From positions 1 through 46,594 of the forward strand of contig JAJVUU010000006.1 in the NCBI GenBank assembly GCA_021621525.1: a stretch of DNA of 46,594 nt, in the 5' to 3' direction. This DNA comes from Caryophanales bacterium. Its GTDB lineage: Bacteria > Bacillota_I > Bacilli_A > RFN20 > CAG-288. Both the position numbers and the translations under genes were made by a program. Below are positions 7,849-16,202 of this stretch, piece by piece; position 1 is the stretch's first letter, and every line of letters begins with the position of its first letter. The notes under the pieces are model-generated. The model was not told where the DNA came from, made no database searches, and was given only the letters and a program-made list of their open reading frames with translations.

Positions 7849-9570
7849 ATGGATTACAAAACTCGTTTCTTCTCTTATCTGACGCCTCAGAAAAAGAGAA
7901 TCGTCCTGATTGCCTTCTCCGTCCTTCTCTTCCTTCTTGCCCAGCTCTCTCAGCCTCTGTTTGTCGGTTATGCATTGGATGGAGCCATCCAAAACAGCAA
8001 AGCCACCTTCTTCGGTTTCATCATCACGTCCTTTGTCCTTTCCATCTTCGGTGCCTTTGCAGACTTTTTCTTTGAATACTATGTCGGGTTCATGACCCAG
8101 GAAATCATCTATGAGATGAGAAATGACACCTATAAGAAAATCAACAAAGTGAGCATCCAGACCATCTTCAAGGAAAGCCAAGGCAATCTCGTCCAGCTTG
8201 AAATCGGCGACATCGAAAATGTCGCAAACGGACTCTTCTCCGTCTTCAAATCCCTCATCGAAGGTGTCCTTGCCATCATCATCACCATCATCATGATGTT
8301 TGTGACCAACTGGATTCTTGCTTTCGGTGTCATTCTTCTTTCTCCATTGAGTATCATCGTTTCCAAATTCGTTGCAGGATTCTCCCACAAATATTTCAAG
8401 AAGCAGGCCAAACTCCAATCCTCCCTCAATGCCTTATCCATGGAAGCCATCAACAACTCCGACCTTCTTCAGTCCCTCAACTTCGAAGACGATTCCCTTG
8501 ACAATTTCAGGCTACAGAACGAAGAACTGAGAAAAGAAGGCAAAATCGCTCTCTTCTCCGCATCCTGGACCAACCCGAGCACTCGACTTGTCAACAACAC
8601 CATCTATGCCATCATCGGTATTGCCGGCATCATCATGATCGGCTTCACCCCTGCCTATCCCGTCCTTGGCATGTCCATCGGACGTCTTTCCTCCTTCCTC
8701 AGCTATACGACATCCTACACAAAGCCGTTCAATGAAATCAGCGGTGTCCTAAGCGAATACGAAACCGCCGTCTTCTCCTTCAAGAGAATCAATGAATTCC
8801 TGAACAAACCGGACGACATCGATGATGGCAAGGAAGAAATCCATGACATCAACGAGATCAAGTTCGACCGCATGTGGTTCAGCTACGAGCCAGACCAGAA
8901 ACTCATCGAAGATTTCAACGCAACCATCCACAAAGGAGAATCCGTAGCCATCGTCGGACCGACCGGCGCTGGCAAATCGACCTTAATCAACGTCCTCATG
9001 AGATTCTACGACCCGACTCAGGGAGCCGTCCTCTACAATGGCAAGAAAGGAACCGATATCAGGAAGTCATCCCTTCGCAGCAACTTCGGCATGGTCTTGC
9101 AGGAAACCTGGATCTTCTCTGGAACGGTCATGGAAAACGTCCGCTATGCCAAACCGGATGCCAGTGACGAAGAAGTCAGGCAAGCCTGCAGAAAGGCCCA
9201 TGCCGACACCTTCATCAATACCCTTCCCTTCGGTTATGATACCAAGGTCTCTGCCAAGGAAGGCCTCTCCGAGGGCGAGCGCCAGATGCTCACCATCGCA
9301 AGAGTCATGCTTCTTGAACCGGATATCGTCATATTGGATGAAGCAACCAGCAATGTCGATACCAGAACAGAGAAGCTCATCACCGATGCCTTCGACCAGA
9401 TGATGAAGAATCATACCAGCGTCGTCATCGCCCATCGTCTTTCCACCATTCAGAACGCCTCCCTCATTCTTGTCCTGAAGGATGGACATGTCATCGAGAC
9501 CGGAAACCATGAAACCCTCATGGCAAAGAAAGGCTTCTATTACTCGATGTATTCAAGCCAGTTCCACTGA
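7849..9570 (+). CDS. ABC exporter half-transporter, catalytic subunit
   Basis: A 573-residue partner of the preceding half-transporter. Six membrane segments occupy ~15-310; the ATPase domain has Walker A GPTGAGKST, Walker B VILDEATS with the catalytic Glu, and H-loop IAHRLST. Its signature is LSEGERQ instead of LSGGQ. That degenerate signature would face the other subunit's Walker A, giving one consensus and one degenerate composite site, as expected for a heterodimer. The start is one base after the upstream stop, so expression is tightly coupled. Confidence 0.92.
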   Translation: MDYKTRFFSYLTPQKKRIVLIAFSVLLFLLAQLSQPLFVGYALDGAIQNSKATFFGFIITSFVLSIFGAFADFFFEYYVGFMTQEIIYEMRNDTYKKINKVSIQTIFKESQGNLVQLEIGDIENVANGLFSVFKSLIEGVLAIIITIIMMFVTNWILAFGVILLSPLSIIVSKFVAGFSHKYFKKQAKLQSSLNALSMEAINNSDLLQSLNFEDDSLDNFRLQNEELRKEGKIALFSASWTNPSTRLVNNTIYAIIGIAGIIMIGFTPAYPVLGMSIGRLSSFLSYTTSYTKPFNEISGVLSEYETAVFSFKRINEFLNKPDDIDDGKEEIHDINEIKFDRMWFSYEPDQKLIEDFNATIHKGESVAIVGPTGAGKSTLINVLMRFYDPTQGAVLYNGKKGTDIRKSSLRSNFGMVLQETWIFSGTVMENVRYAKPDASDEEVRQACRKAHADTFINTLPFGYDTKVSAKEGLSEGERQMLTIARVMLLEPDIVILDEATSNVDTRTEKLITDAFDQMMKNHTSVVIAHRLSTIQNASLILVLKDGHVIETGNHETLMAKKGFYYSMYSSQFH

Positions 9571-9577
9571 AAAACTG

Positions 9578-9606
9578 CGGCATGGAGAATCTCCGTGCCG
9601 TTCTTC
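9578..9606 (+). terminator. terminator after the ABC exporter pair
   Basis: CGGCATGGA and TCCGTGCCG form a 9-bp stem (one G-T pair) with a 5-base loop, eight bases past the stop, followed by TTCTTC. The T tract is modest. Confidence 0.6.
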
Positions 9607-9655
9607 ATAAAAAAAGAAGACTTATGATGTTTAACAGACAATCAAGGAAACCAAC

Positions 9656-10204
9656 ATGAAAAACATATTCTTAGTCATCGACATGCAAAACGACTTTCTA
9701 TCCGGTGTGCTTGGAAACGAGGAATGCCGGAAAGTGATTCCCGACATCCTGACACTGCTCCATGAAAAAGTCAAAAAAGGAGACATCGTCATCTTCACCA
9801 AGGATACCCACGAAGAAGAAGCCTATCCTTCCACCCTGGAAGGAAAATGCATCCCTAGCCATTGCATCAAAGGCCAAGTCGGTCACGATTATGACAAAGC
9901 CATACAAGACATCATCGAAGAACTGAAAAAGACAAACGTCGTCGTCGAAATCGAGAAGCCGACCTTCGGATCGATGGCACTTGGAAATTACCTGTCCAAA
10001 AAGAAAGACATCGATACCATCTACGTCATGGGTGTGTGCACTTCCATCTGTGTCCATGCCAATGCCGTCATAGCAAGGAGCGCTTTGCCTGACAGCAACA
10101 TCATCATCTATAAGAACACCGTCGGAGACGGAAATAAGAAAGCCGCTGATGCTGCTTTGGAAAGTATGGAAAGCCTACAAATCCAGATCAAGGACCATTT
10201 TTAA
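9656..10204 (+). CDS. nicotinamidase-like cysteine hydrolase
   Basis: An isochorismatase-superfamily amidohydrolase of 182 residues. Visible residues fit nicotinamidase: catalytic Asp9 (VIDMQNDF), Lys101 (EKPTFGS) and nucleophile Cys132 in GVCTSICV, with metal ligands Asp50 and His52 (KDTH) and His69 (PSHCIKG). It probably converts nicotinamide to nicotinate for NAD salvage. The protein is close to PncA in length. AAGGAAA lies before the ATG. It is flanked by other-function genes, so context does not refine the substrate. Confidence 0.85.
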   Translation: MKNIFLVIDMQNDFLSGVLGNEECRKVIPDILTLLHEKVKKGDIVIFTKDTHEEEAYPSTLEGKCIPSHCIKGQVGHDYDKAIQDIIEELKKTNVVVEIEKPTFGSMALGNYLSKKKDIDTIYVMGVCTSICVHANAVIARSALPDSNIIIYKNTVGDGNKKAADAALESMESLQIQIKDHF

Positions 10205-10326
10205 TAACAGTAGAAGCCAGGAGGTCACATCCCAAAAAGCATTTCAAGCATAAAAAGAAAAGATAGTCTTAAGTAACCGACTATTTGGCATGTATCATAT
10301 TCCAACCTGTCAAACGGGGATTTCAT

Positions 10327-10956
10327 ATGAACATCGATTGGGTCAATACGATTCTGGTAAGCATCAGCATGAGCGTCGACTGCATGACCATCGGAGCCAC
10401 CGATGGCATCAAAGAGCCTGGAATGAAGAAAAGAAAACTATTTCTCCTCTCCTTCCTCTTTGGATTCTTCCAATATCTGATGCCGACAATCGGTTTCTTT
10501 ATCCTATATTTCATCCTGCAATACGGACTAGGAACGGATACCTCCGCCAAAATCAAAGTTTATATCCCCTGGATTGCCTTCGGGCTTCTTTCCCTTCTTG
10601 GCATCAAGAACCTCTTCGAATGGTTCAAAGAAAGGCGAAGCGAAAAACTCAAAACCGAAGAAAAAGAGAAGGAAGAAGAACCCAAAAAACTGAAACTGAC
10701 CGACATGCTTCTTCAATCCGTTGCCACTTCGATCGATGCCCTATGCATCGGCTTTGTCTATTCTCCGCTTGAATGCACGATTCTCGAATCCCAGATCATC
10801 TTCTTGACCATCGGAGCCATCACTTTCGTTCTCTCTGCCATCACGACACACTTCGGAAGGAAAATCGGAAATTACCTCGTCAAATGGGCAGGTCTCATCG
10901 CCGGCATCGTCTTCATCGCCATCGGTCTGAAGATTCTTCCTGAAGGTACTCTATAA
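10327..10956 (+). CDS. mntP: MntP-type manganese efflux pump
   Basis: Six hydrophobic segments in 209 residues with two family repeats: SISMSVDCMTIG near residue 15 and SVATSIDALCIG near 137, each with the conserved Ser-x-Asp, plus GFFQYLMPTIG. This matches MntP (UPF0059), the manganese exporter. A charged Lys/Glu-rich cytoplasmic loop (~95-120) separates the halves. I chose ATG 10327 because it opens directly into the first membrane helix; an in-frame TTG at 10285 would add 14 unlikely residues. No yybP-ykoY manganese riboswitch is visible in the 120 bases upstream. Confidence 0.85.
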   Translation: MNIDWVNTILVSISMSVDCMTIGATDGIKEPGMKKRKLFLLSFLFGFFQYLMPTIGFFILYFILQYGLGTDTSAKIKVYIPWIAFGLLSLLGIKNLFEWFKERRSEKLKTEEKEKEEEPKKLKLTDMLLQSVATSIDALCIGFVYSPLECTILESQIIFLTIGAITFVLSAITTHFGRKIGNYLVKWAGLIAGIVFIAIGLKILPEGTL

Positions 10957-10962
10957 ATCCTC

Positions 10963-10987
10963 TCTCACCCTCAAAGGTGAGATTTTT
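10963..10987 (+). terminator. mntP terminator
   Basis: TCTCACC and GGTGAGA arms (7 bp, 6-base loop) followed directly by TTTTT, seven bases after the mntP stop. Confidence 0.85.
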
Positions 10988-10993
10988 CATTTG

Positions 10994-11020
10994 GAAAAAG
11001 CCGAGGCACGAAACCCCGGC
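10994..11020 (-). terminator. alaS-ruvX terminator
   Basis: On the minus strand GCCGGGG and CCTCGGC arms (one G-T pair, 7-base loop) are followed by TTTTTCC, just past the ruvX stop and back-to-back with the mntP terminator. Confidence 0.8.
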
Positions 11021-11026
11021 CAATCA

Positions 11027-11470
11027 TCAATAGGTGAACATATCCATCTGATGGATGGATTTCAGATAGCGTTCCAAAATGACACAGGCAGCCGTCCTGT
11101 CGATGCTTTTATGCTGTCTCTTGGCGTTCTGACCCTTATCATATAGGGCATTTGATGCATCGATGGTGGAATATCGTTCATCCTGATAAACGATTTCAAT
11201 CCCAGGAAATTCAAGAGATAGCATCTTTGCAAATTCACGGACGATGGAAGTCATCTCACAATCATCTCCACTTGGAAAGAGAGGAAGTCCCAAGACGAAT
11301 GTCTCGACCTTTTCCCTTTTTAGAAGCTCGTGGAGATAGGCAATCGGCTCTTCGAATTTCATCATATGGAATCTCAGATTGTCAATCGGTGTGACCAACA
11401 TTCCGCTCCGGGAAATGGCCACACCCATGCTTCCCTTTCCGAGATCCAGGCAAAGAAGATTCTTCTTCAC
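11027..11470 (-). CDS. ruvX: RuvX/YqgF, putative pre-16S rRNA nuclease
   Basis: An RNase H-fold protein of 147 residues. Conserved acidic residues are present: Asp9 (CLDLGKGSMGVA), Glu98 in YQDERYST and Asp124 (SIDRTAA). YqgF matures the 16S rRNA 5' end in some bacteria and was first proposed as a Holliday-junction resolvase. It starts with GTG, which shares its first base with the alaS TAG stop (TAGTG), so translation is coupled. alaS-yqgF adjacency is usual in Bacillota. Confidence 0.92.
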   Translation of the reverse strand: MKKNLLCLDLGKGSMGVAISRSGMLVTPIDNLRFHMMKFEEPIAYLHELLKREKVETFVLGLPLFPSGDDCEMTSIVREFAKMLSLEFPGIEIVYQDERYSTIDASNALYDKGQNAKRQHKSIDRTAACVILERYLKSIHQMDMFTY

Positions 11471-14079
11471 TATTTCAGCATTCCGAGCAGGTAATCCTTG
11501 ACTTCGGACAGCTTGTCAAGGTTCTCTGTTCCGCCAAAGGCGATATCCGGTCTTCCACCGCCACGCCCGGAAAGAAGCTTGCTTGCTTCCTTCATAAGGA
11601 CACCGGCTTTGAGAGAAGACAGATCATTTCCCCTGGCAACAAAGATGTCTTTCTTTGCGCCATTGTCGACACTGACAAAGAGAAGAAGATCATGATACTT
11701 GTCGATGAGCTTGTGGGCAAGGGAATCTTCCTGTTCATGGGTGAGGGAAGAAAGACTGGCAAAGAGGAACTTTTTGGAATTGACTTCCTCAATCTTGCTT
11801 TCAAGCTGACCCATCAGGGCATTGGTATTTTCTTCACGGAGTTTCTTGATGATATTGTTGAGTTCGACAATCTGATCGTTGACGTTCAGAATCTTGGCTC
11901 TGACACCCTTGTCGGAGTTGATCTTGAGAAGCTTGGCAGCTTCATTGATCATGGACTGCTTTTCCTTGAAGAACTCATAGGCCTTCATGCCGGTATAAGC
12001 TGTGATTCTACGGATACCCGCAGCGACGGATTCCTCGCTGACGATGGCAAAAAAGTTGATTTCCGATGTGTTGGAAACATGGGTTCCGCCACAGAATTCA
12101 ACGGAATAGTCACCCATGGAAACGACTCTTACCTTATCACCATATTTCTCAGAGAAGAGATGCATGGCATTCTTCTTAAGGGCATCTTCCTTGCTCAATA
12201 CTTCGGTCACGACAGGAAGAGAAGCGAAGATCTTCTCATTGACCCTCTTTTCAACGGCATCCAAGGCATCCTGGGAAAGCTTGCTGTCGGCATTGATGTC
12301 GAAACGAAGAAGTTCATCGTCATAATAGGCACCTTCCTGATGGATATCCTTGCTGACGATTTCCTGAAGAGCCTTCTGAAGAAGGTGGGTTGCAGAATGA
12401 TTCCTGCGAATGAGATTTCTCTTCTCCCAGTTGACGAGTTCACGGAAGGTATCGCCCATCTTGATTTCACCATAGAGGACCTTGACATGAAGCAGGTGCT
12501 GACCATGGTTGGCAGAAGAGACGGAGAAGACCTCGGCCTCGCAGTTCTCGTTCTTGATGAATCCAGTATCGGAAACCTGACCACCGCTCAAAGCATAGAA
12601 GTCAGTCTTGGCAAAAGCGACATCACCCTCATCCGTGATGCTGTCAACCTTGACACCATCGACAAAGGTTCCGATGACCTGGCTTTCCAGGTCCTCGTTT
12701 TCTTGGTAGGAGAACTCACTGGGAGTGGTGAATTCAAGAAGGTCCTTGGACTGGAGACCAAAGGATTCTCTCTCGCCTCTGCTCTTTCGGGCAAGCTCCT
12801 TGGCATCCTTGAGAAGCTTTTCATATCCTTCGACATCCACCTTCTTTCCGGCATCCTCGGCAATTTCCTTGGTGAGTTCAAACGGGAAACCATACGTATC
12901 GGAAAGCCGGAAGGCATCCTCGGCAGAAAGAGTATCGCCATCCTTGGCAAGATACTGACTGAGGAATTTCTCGCCCGTCTTCAATGTGTTGGCAAACTTA
13001 TTCTCTTCGGAAAGAATCATCTTCATGGTTCTTTCTTCATGTTCCTTGAGATATGGATAGAAGTGAGACATGTTCTTGGTGACGACAGGGACAAGATTTG
13101 CCAGTGTTCCACTTTCCAGACCGATGGTCTGAGCATATCTTGCAGCACGTCTGAGAAGTCTCTTGAGAACATAACCACGGCCATCATTGCTGAAGACAGC
13201 GCCATCGGCAAGAGCAAAAGTGATGCTTCTGATATGGTCGGCAATGACTCTATAGGCAAGCTTGTGGGCATCGTCATACGGATACTTTGCCTTTTCTTCA
13301 AGGGCGTGGATATAAGGCATGAAGAGGTCCGTGTCAAAATTGGTGTCGGCATCCTGCATGATGCAGGCCAGACGTTCAAGACCGGCGCCGGTATCGATGT
13401 TCTTCTGTGGAAGCTGCTTATAATCCTTCCTTGCAACACCCGGCATGGAGTTGTACTGTGAGAAGACGATGTTCCAAAGTTCAATGTATCTATCGTTGTC
13501 CAAATCATCCTGAAGAAGCTTCAGTCCGAGATGTTCCGGATCCCATTTCTCACCACGGTCATAGTTGATTTCCGTATCCGGTCCGCATGGACCTTCGCCG
13601 ATTTCCCAGAAGTTATTGACGCTGGGAACCATGTTTTCTTCCGGAATACCGCATTTGACCCAAAGGTCGTGCGTCTCCTTGTCATCAGGATAGTACGTGA
13701 CAAAAAGCTTATGAGGATCAAGCCCATAATACTTTTCACTGGTAAGAAGCTCATAGGCCCACGGGATGACTTCATTTCTGAAGTAATCGCCGATGGAGAA
13801 GTTTCCCATCATCTCAAAGAAAGTATGATGCCTGGCCGTATGACCGACGTTGTCGATATCATTGGTACGGATGCACTTCTGGGCATTGGTGATCCTGCGA
13901 TGCTTTGGAGTCAAAGTACCGTCAAAGTACTTTTTCAAGGCAGCGACACCGGCATTGATCCACAGCAAGGTTGGATCATTGTTCGGAATCAGGCTCGCAC
14001 TCGGTTCAATATAGTGGCCATGGTCCTTGAAAAAGTTGAGCCATGTGTCACGGATTTCATCACTGGTCATGTAACGCAT
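11470..14079 (-). CDS. alaS: alanyl-tRNA synthetase
   Basis: Charges tRNA-Ala. The 869 residues cover the whole family: class II core with HHTFFEMMGNFS and GPCGPDTEI near the N-terminus, the tRNA-recognition helical domain, the editing domain with the metal-binding HSATHLL and CGGTH motifs, and the C-terminal C-Ala domain ending in the Gly-rich GRGGGRPDIAFGG segment. The first ATG has AGGAG eight bases upstream; a second in-frame ATG lies three codons later. No T-box fits in the ~110-base gap upstream. Confidence 0.97.
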   Translation of the reverse strand: MRYMTSDEIRDTWLNFFKDHGHYIEPSASLIPNNDPTLLWINAGVAALKKYFDGTLTPKHRRITNAQKCIRTNDIDNVGHTARHHTFFEMMGNFSIGDYFRNEVIPWAYELLTSEKYYGLDPHKLFVTYYPDDKETHDLWVKCGIPEENMVPSVNNFWEIGEGPCGPDTEINYDRGEKWDPEHLGLKLLQDDLDNDRYIELWNIVFSQYNSMPGVARKDYKQLPQKNIDTGAGLERLACIMQDADTNFDTDLFMPYIHALEEKAKYPYDDAHKLAYRVIADHIRSITFALADGAVFSNDGRGYVLKRLLRRAARYAQTIGLESGTLANLVPVVTKNMSHFYPYLKEHEERTMKMILSEENKFANTLKTGEKFLSQYLAKDGDTLSAEDAFRLSDTYGFPFELTKEIAEDAGKKVDVEGYEKLLKDAKELARKSRGERESFGLQSKDLLEFTTPSEFSYQENEDLESQVIGTFVDGVKVDSITDEGDVAFAKTDFYALSGGQVSDTGFIKNENCEAEVFSVSSANHGQHLLHVKVLYGEIKMGDTFRELVNWEKRNLIRRNHSATHLLQKALQEIVSKDIHQEGAYYDDELLRFDINADSKLSQDALDAVEKRVNEKIFASLPVVTEVLSKEDALKKNAMHLFSEKYGDKVRVVSMGDYSVEFCGGTHVSNTSEINFFAIVSEESVAAGIRRITAYTGMKAYEFFKEKQSMINEAAKLLKINSDKGVRAKILNVNDQIVELNNIIKKLREENTNALMGQLESKIEEVNSKKFLFASLSSLTHEQEDSLAHKLIDKYHDLLLFVSVDNGAKKDIFVARGNDLSSLKAGVLMKEASKLLSGRGGGRPDIAFGGTENLDKLSEVKDYLLGMLK

Positions 14080-14115
14080 AATCTATTCTCCTAATTTGTT
14101 AGATAAAGCCGAAAT

Positions 14116-14121
14116 ATTATA
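14116..14121 (-). promoter_or_regulatory. alaS -10 element
   Basis: A perfect TATAAT on the minus strand, preceded directly by TG, lies 36 bases before the alaS start. No good -35 hexamer is found at 16-18 bases, so recognition may rest on the -10. Confidence 0.4.
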
Positions 14122-14191
14122 CACTGAAAATATGGACTTGATTCACAAATCCGTCCTTTTTTCCATAAAAAAAGCATACTCCCTTTCTTCT

Positions 14192-14995
14192 TCAGACGAT
14201 TTCATTGGGATAGTCAAAATAAGTCTCTTTCGGATCCTCATAGAAAACCGGTTCATCTTCAAAGAAAAAGATGCGGAAGGAATCATAGGGAGAGATATCC
14301 TCCTTGCCATCGAGAAGTTCATCAAGAAGACAGCAGGCCGAGGCGATTTCATGAATATCTTTTCTGCATTGGATTCCGATCGTCTGGAAATAAGCCTGAT
14401 GGAATTCCTCCTTGGCGATGCCCGGAATACGGATTCCTCCGAATATCCTGTTTTCGACATGAGAGAAGACAAGGTCGACACTCTGTCTGGATTTCTTGGC
14501 AATCTCATTGATCCTGTCAAGATAGTCATGCTTCTTGAACTCCATGAAAGAGCCTATGTTCCTCTTGATGGGAAAGAAATAAAAGAAGGAATCCCCTTCC
14601 TCGTTCTTCTGAAGCTCATCGCTATGGATATATTCCGTTGAAAGATAATCCTTGGCAGTCTTGCTAAGCGTATTCTGGATGTCCTCTGCTGAAAGGACTC
14701 CCTGAAGGATATATTCATTCCGAACCCTGTCAAGACCATACGTGTCATGACTCATGGTCTGAAAGCCCTCCTTCCTTAGAAGGTCACGAATGGACATAAC
14801 CGCATTTCTGTCAAAACTTCTTACGAGTATAGTGAAAAAATCATCCATCCTGTAAAGGGATTTCTTATCCCTCTTTTCGTTGGAAGCGATATCATGGAAG
14901 CCTTTCCGTTCCGTATCCTGACTCAAGGCAAAGTAAGCTTTTTCAAGGCTGTCGATGTCGATTTGCGTAATGTTGTCTTTCATGTTGTATGCCAT
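14192..14995 (-). CDS. protein of unknown function
   Basis: A 267-residue soluble protein with no recognised family. It is rich in charged and aromatic residues, has no signal peptide or membrane segment, and codon use matches the flanking genes, so it is likely real. The C-terminus is acidic/aromatic (FFFEDEPVFYED). A -10-like TAATAT with TTTTCA 17 bases upstream lies near 15005-15040 on the minus strand. It stands alone between alaS and a divergent PemK-like gene. Two in-frame ATGs (codons 1 and 5) are possible starts. Confidence 0.7.
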   Translation of the reverse strand: MAYNMKDNITQIDIDSLEKAYFALSQDTERKGFHDIASNEKRDKKSLYRMDDFFTILVRSFDRNAVMSIRDLLRKEGFQTMSHDTYGLDRVRNEYILQGVLSAEDIQNTLSKTAKDYLSTEYIHSDELQKNEEGDSFFYFFPIKRNIGSFMEFKKHDYLDRINEIAKKSRQSVDLVFSHVENRIFGGIRIPGIAKEEFHQAYFQTIGIQCRKDIHEIASACCLLDELLDGKEDISPYDSFRIFFFEDEPVFYEDPKETYFDYPNEIV

Positions 14996-15123
14996 CCTAT
15001 CTCACAGGAAAATATTATCTCATTCTACAGGAATTGAAAAGTCTCTAAAATAAAATTGGTTTTGGAAATTGTCCGCAATGGCGTTCCATTTCGTGCCTCA
15101 TTGACAATATATAGTAAAAAGGA

Positions 15124-15135
15124 GGGAAATTTCCC
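15124..15135. promoter_or_regulatory. 12-bp perfect palindrome between ribosome-binding site and start
   Basis: GGGAAATTTCCC sits directly against the GGAGG ribosome-binding site of the PemK-like gene and three bases before its ATG. It pushes the spacing to about 13 bases. It could be an operator or a translation-control element; a -10-like TATAGT is about ten bases upstream. Confidence 0.5.
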
Positions 15136-15138
15136 AAA

Positions 15139-15774
15139 ATGACAAGAAGTAAACGATACGTGATGTCCTTAGTCGAGAAGAGAGACAACGCCAAGCATAC
15201 CAAAGGAAAGGAAGATCAGGAACTATACGGCATCTTTCTTGAGACATGCAAGGAAATGAATGATTATTTCGCAAACCAGAATCTCTATGACATGGGAAAT
15301 ACGACTACGGCGTTCCGACATTTCCTGGAAGACAAGAAGGACGTCCCGACAGACATGGACTACATCAGAGGGGATATCGTCATGATCGACTTCGGCTGTC
15401 TGAATTTCGGTTATGAATTCAATTTCCTGCATCCTGCCGTCGTCTTAGGCCAGACGCAATACCACGTTTTGGTAGCACCATGCTCAAGCAAGAAATATGG
15501 CAAAGGATATCCGGACGTCTTAGACGCAGATACATGCGATGGATTCGCCAAGAAGACAGGAATCATCCTAGACGGCATCCGATGTTGCTCAAAGACAAGA
15601 ATCGACAGGAAAATAGGCTTTGCCAGAATGGAACTGCTGGACCGTATCGAAGATTACTATCTCAGCCAAAGTCCACGATATAAAGCCATATCGCAAAAGC
15701 ATGAAAGAATCCTGAAAGAAAAAGACAGAATCATCAACGAATTGAAGAAGAAGCTGTCCAGCATGGAGAAATGA
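15139..15774 (+). CDS. solitary PemK/MazF-like protein
   Basis: Residues ~75-175 of 211 carry the PemK/MazF endoribonuclease pattern: YIRGDIVMIDFG, then Gly-x-Glu and HPAVVLG, APCSSKKYGKGYP, and TGIILDGIRCCSKTRIDRKIG, which includes the conserved Arg. MazF-type toxins cut single-stranded mRNA. A ~75-residue N-terminal helical extension and a ~35-residue Lys/Glu-rich C-terminal coiled coil flank the core. No antitoxin-like small gene lies on either side; the neighbours are divergent (upstream) and convergent (downstream). It may be a toxin whose antitoxin is elsewhere or fused as the N-terminal extension, or a domesticated regulator. Confidence 0.75.
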   Translation: MTRSKRYVMSLVEKRDNAKHTKGKEDQELYGIFLETCKEMNDYFANQNLYDMGNTTTAFRHFLEDKKDVPTDMDYIRGDIVMIDFGCLNFGYEFNFLHPAVVLGQTQYHVLVAPCSSKKYGKGYPDVLDADTCDGFAKKTGIILDGIRCCSKTRIDRKIGFARMELLDRIEDYYLSQSPRYKAISQKHERILKEKDRIINELKKKLSSMEK

Positions 15775-15810
15775 TGGTGCCCGGTTAATCATCGGTCATA
15801 GCCGGCCATC

Positions 15811-15838
15811 AAAACGGGGACTTCGAATGAAGCCCCCG
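15811..15838 (-). terminator. terminator of the glycerol-3-phosphate redox operon
   Basis: On the minus strand CGGGGGCTTC and GAAGTCCCCG form a 10-bp stem with one mismatch and a 4-base loop, followed by TTTTGATGG, a few bases after the DUF1667 stop. Confidence 0.75.
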
Positions 15839-15845
15839 AAAAATG

Positions 15846-16202
15846 TCAATCCACACGCTCCAGCTTCTTGGTCGAAATGACATCGACACCCGTACCAAGC
15901 ACATTCCTGATGATGACTTGGTTCATCTCAACAGGAGCCACCAGTTCGATTTTGTCGATTTCCTTCATCACATCGAACATCTTTGCCTTGTCGACAGGTC
16001 CCGATGTCCTTACCGAGCACCTGCGGATATCTCCGTGAAGAACCTTCACTGTCGAAGTGATGGTTCTTTTTGGAGCGGAGATTTCACTTTGGCCATATGC
16101 CTTTCCACGGGGACAGAAGTTGCCTTTGACTTCCAACGTTTCCGTATCGACTTCAAGATGACATCCCCTGGGACATTGGATACAGATAAGATTCTTGATC
16201 AT
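15846..16202 (-). CDS. DUF1667 family protein, redox operon partner
   Basis: A 118-residue protein with the DUF1667 pattern: an N-terminal CIQCPRGCHLEV and a second FCPRG cysteine motif, suggesting metal or Fe-S binding, then a compact C-terminal domain. In many Bacillota this family is encoded after a GlpA-like dehydrogenase and an NAD/FAD oxidoreductase, exactly as here. Its TAATG overlap with the upstream gene implies coupled translation. The biochemical role is not established; a third subunit or electron-transfer partner is a reasonable inference. Confidence 0.88.
   Translation of the reverse strand: MIKNLICIQCPRGCHLEVDTETLEVKGNFCPRGKAYGQSEISAPKRTITSTVKVLHGDIRRCSVRTSGPVDKAKMFDVMKEIDKIELVAPVEMNQVIIRNVLGTGVDVISTKKLERVD

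Noticed and set aside
10205..10326. possible yybP-ykoY manganese riboswitch before mntP
   Set aside because: The two conserved loops and the long helices are not seen in this 122-base gap; only a weak ATAGTC/GACTAT pair exists.
11692..13461. 589-codon open frame antisense to alaS
   Set aside because: It mirrors the alaS reading frame in the opposite strand; the GC-rich third positions of alaS remove stops from this frame. The product has no family resemblance and no ribosome-binding site supports it.
14080..14191. T-box leader upstream of alaS
   Set aside because: The gap is too short and lacks the T-box sequence and specifier hairpin.
15773..15810. TGATGG/CCATCA inverted repeat after the PemK-like gene as plus-strand terminator
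   Set aside because: The arms are short, the spacer is long and no T run follows on the plus strand.
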